Assembly: GCA_963703665.1 (NCBI GenBank) | Contig: CAVPFB010000003.1 | Span: forward strand, 806,001 to 870,000 | Direction: 5' to 3' | DNA length: 64,000 bases | Origin: AP-15 sp963703665 | GTDB lineage: Bacteria; Pseudomonadota; Alphaproteobacteria; ATCC43930; CGMCC-115725 | Shown here: positions 63,482-64,000 of the stretch, piece after piece | How positions within the stretch are numbered: the stretch's first letter is position 1 | Layout: every line of letters begins with the position of its first letter | The notes under the pieces: model-generated | Database searches by the model: none | What the model saw: only the letters and a program-made list of their open reading frames with translations | What the model was told of the DNA's origin: nothing | Made by a program: the position numbers and the translations under genes

Positions 63482-64000
63482 ATGAGGAGCCGATCGGTGC
63501 CGTCCCGACCCCCGACCCTGGTGCGCCGCATGGTGGCCGCCGCATTCGCCGCGTTCCTGATCGCTGTTCCGGCGGCGGTTGCGACCGGCCCGGCCATGGC
63601 CCGGCCGGCTCCCGACAGCTTTGCCGATCTCGCCGCCAGGCTGTTGCCGTCGGTGGTCAACATTTCGACGACGCAGACCTTGAAGCCCGCCGCCGGCGAC
63701 GAAGCCACACCAAATATGCCGCAATTTCCGCCGGGCTCACCGTTTGAAAAATTCTTTCACGACTTTCTCGAGCACGGCCTGCCCAAGGGCGACCAGCCCG
63801 ACCTCGAACCGCGGCGGGCGACCTCGCTCGGCTCCGGCTTCATCATCGACCCGGCGGGCTACATCGTCACCAACAACCATGTCATCGCCGATGCCGATCA
63901 GATCACCGTGATCCTGCACGACAACACCAACCTGCGGGCCACCGTCGTCGGCCGCGACACCAAGACCGACATTGCGCTATTGAAGGTCACGGCGCGCGAG
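63482..64000 (+). CDS. degP: DegP/DegQ-type periplasmic serine protease, N-terminal part
   Basis: The first 173 codons are visible; the gene runs off the right edge. ATG 63482 begins a signal peptide (basic RSRSVPSRPPTLVRRM, hydrophobic AAFAAFLIAVPAAVAT, cleavage near AMARPA). The protease fold starts with VVNISTTQTLKP, and the catalytic His in GYIVTNNHVI and Asp in RDTKTDIALLKV are present; the serine lies beyond the edge. DegP degrades misfolded periplasmic proteins. The location after hflKC-DUF2065 is typical. Confidence 0.93.
   Translation, partial: MRSRSVPSRPPTLVRRMVAAAFAAFLIAVPAAVATGPAMARPAPDSFADLAARLLPSVVNISTTQTLKPAAGDEATPNMPQFPPGSPFEKFFHDFLEHGLPKGDQPDLEPRRATSLGSGFIIDPAGYIVTNNHVIADADQITVILHDNTNLRATVVGRDTKTDIALLKVTARE

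Noticed and set aside
1..64000. tRNA, rRNA, CRISPR array, transposase or phage genes
   Set aside because: None recognised by eye on either strand; short tRNAs or small RNAs could still be missed without a covariance search.

Overview
The window is high-GC (roughly two-thirds G+C), densely coded DNA from an alphaproteobacterium, most likely a Rhodospirillales-type lineage. This rests on gene content, not on a database search: an ArsR-methyltransferase regulator ahead of metF-metH, a ChvI-like regulator with a ChvG-like kinase, DUF1491, a PmtA phospholipid methyltransferase, a phasin, hflK-hflC-DUF2065-degP, a stand-alone tatA, and MlaA/MlaC plus PqiABC lipid-transfer genes. I saw no rRNA, tRNA, CRISPR array or recognisable transposase.

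Layout. 1-1485: two lower-GC accessory genes, the first cut by the window edge. 1701-4899: ettA, then mlaC and mlaA on the minus strand. 5014-10591: a methionine-cycle unit (candidate operator, ArsR-methyltransferase, metF, metH). 10713-14429: two lipoproteins, a ChvI-like regulator, a disrupted ChvG-like kinase and DUF1491. 14490-18137: a CheY-like receiver, a haem-motif periplasmic protein, a histidine kinase and a Nudix hydrolase. 18202-23504: a small coiled-coil protein, dCTP deaminase, cysK, a GIY-YIG gene bracketed by inverted palindromes, alanyl-tRNA editing, a sulfurtransferase and a GNAT. 23596-29714: DUF1254, a barrel protein and pqiB-pqiC-pqiA. 29720-30601: a lower-GC two-gene cassette. 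30849-38426: mixed metabolism. 38575-50452: an EF-G-like GTPase, msrP, gph, a serine hydrolase, tatA, SET, MoxR, an MFS transporter, CoA-transferase AB, a carboxylesterase and NIPSNAP. 50493-55865: phasin, a D,D-carboxypeptidase with SPOR, a phosphohexomutase, galU and DTW. 55856-58551: a LysR plus MFS cassette between 24-bp direct repeats. 58510-64000: an rRNA/tRNA methyltransferase, mrp, hflK, hflC, DUF2065 and the start of degP.

The strongest unexplained signals are three. (1) The LysR-MFS cassette lies at the 3' end of a SpoU methyltransferase gene, between direct repeats that each carry a copy of that gene's C-terminal codons. (2) A GIY-YIG gene lies exactly between two inverted copies of one palindrome. 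(3) Ten genes show about fourteen single-base frame breaks, several in conserved housekeeping genes (mrp, hflK, aspartate aminotransferase). Genes marked pseudogene below are frame-broken as given; many may be intact in the living organism.
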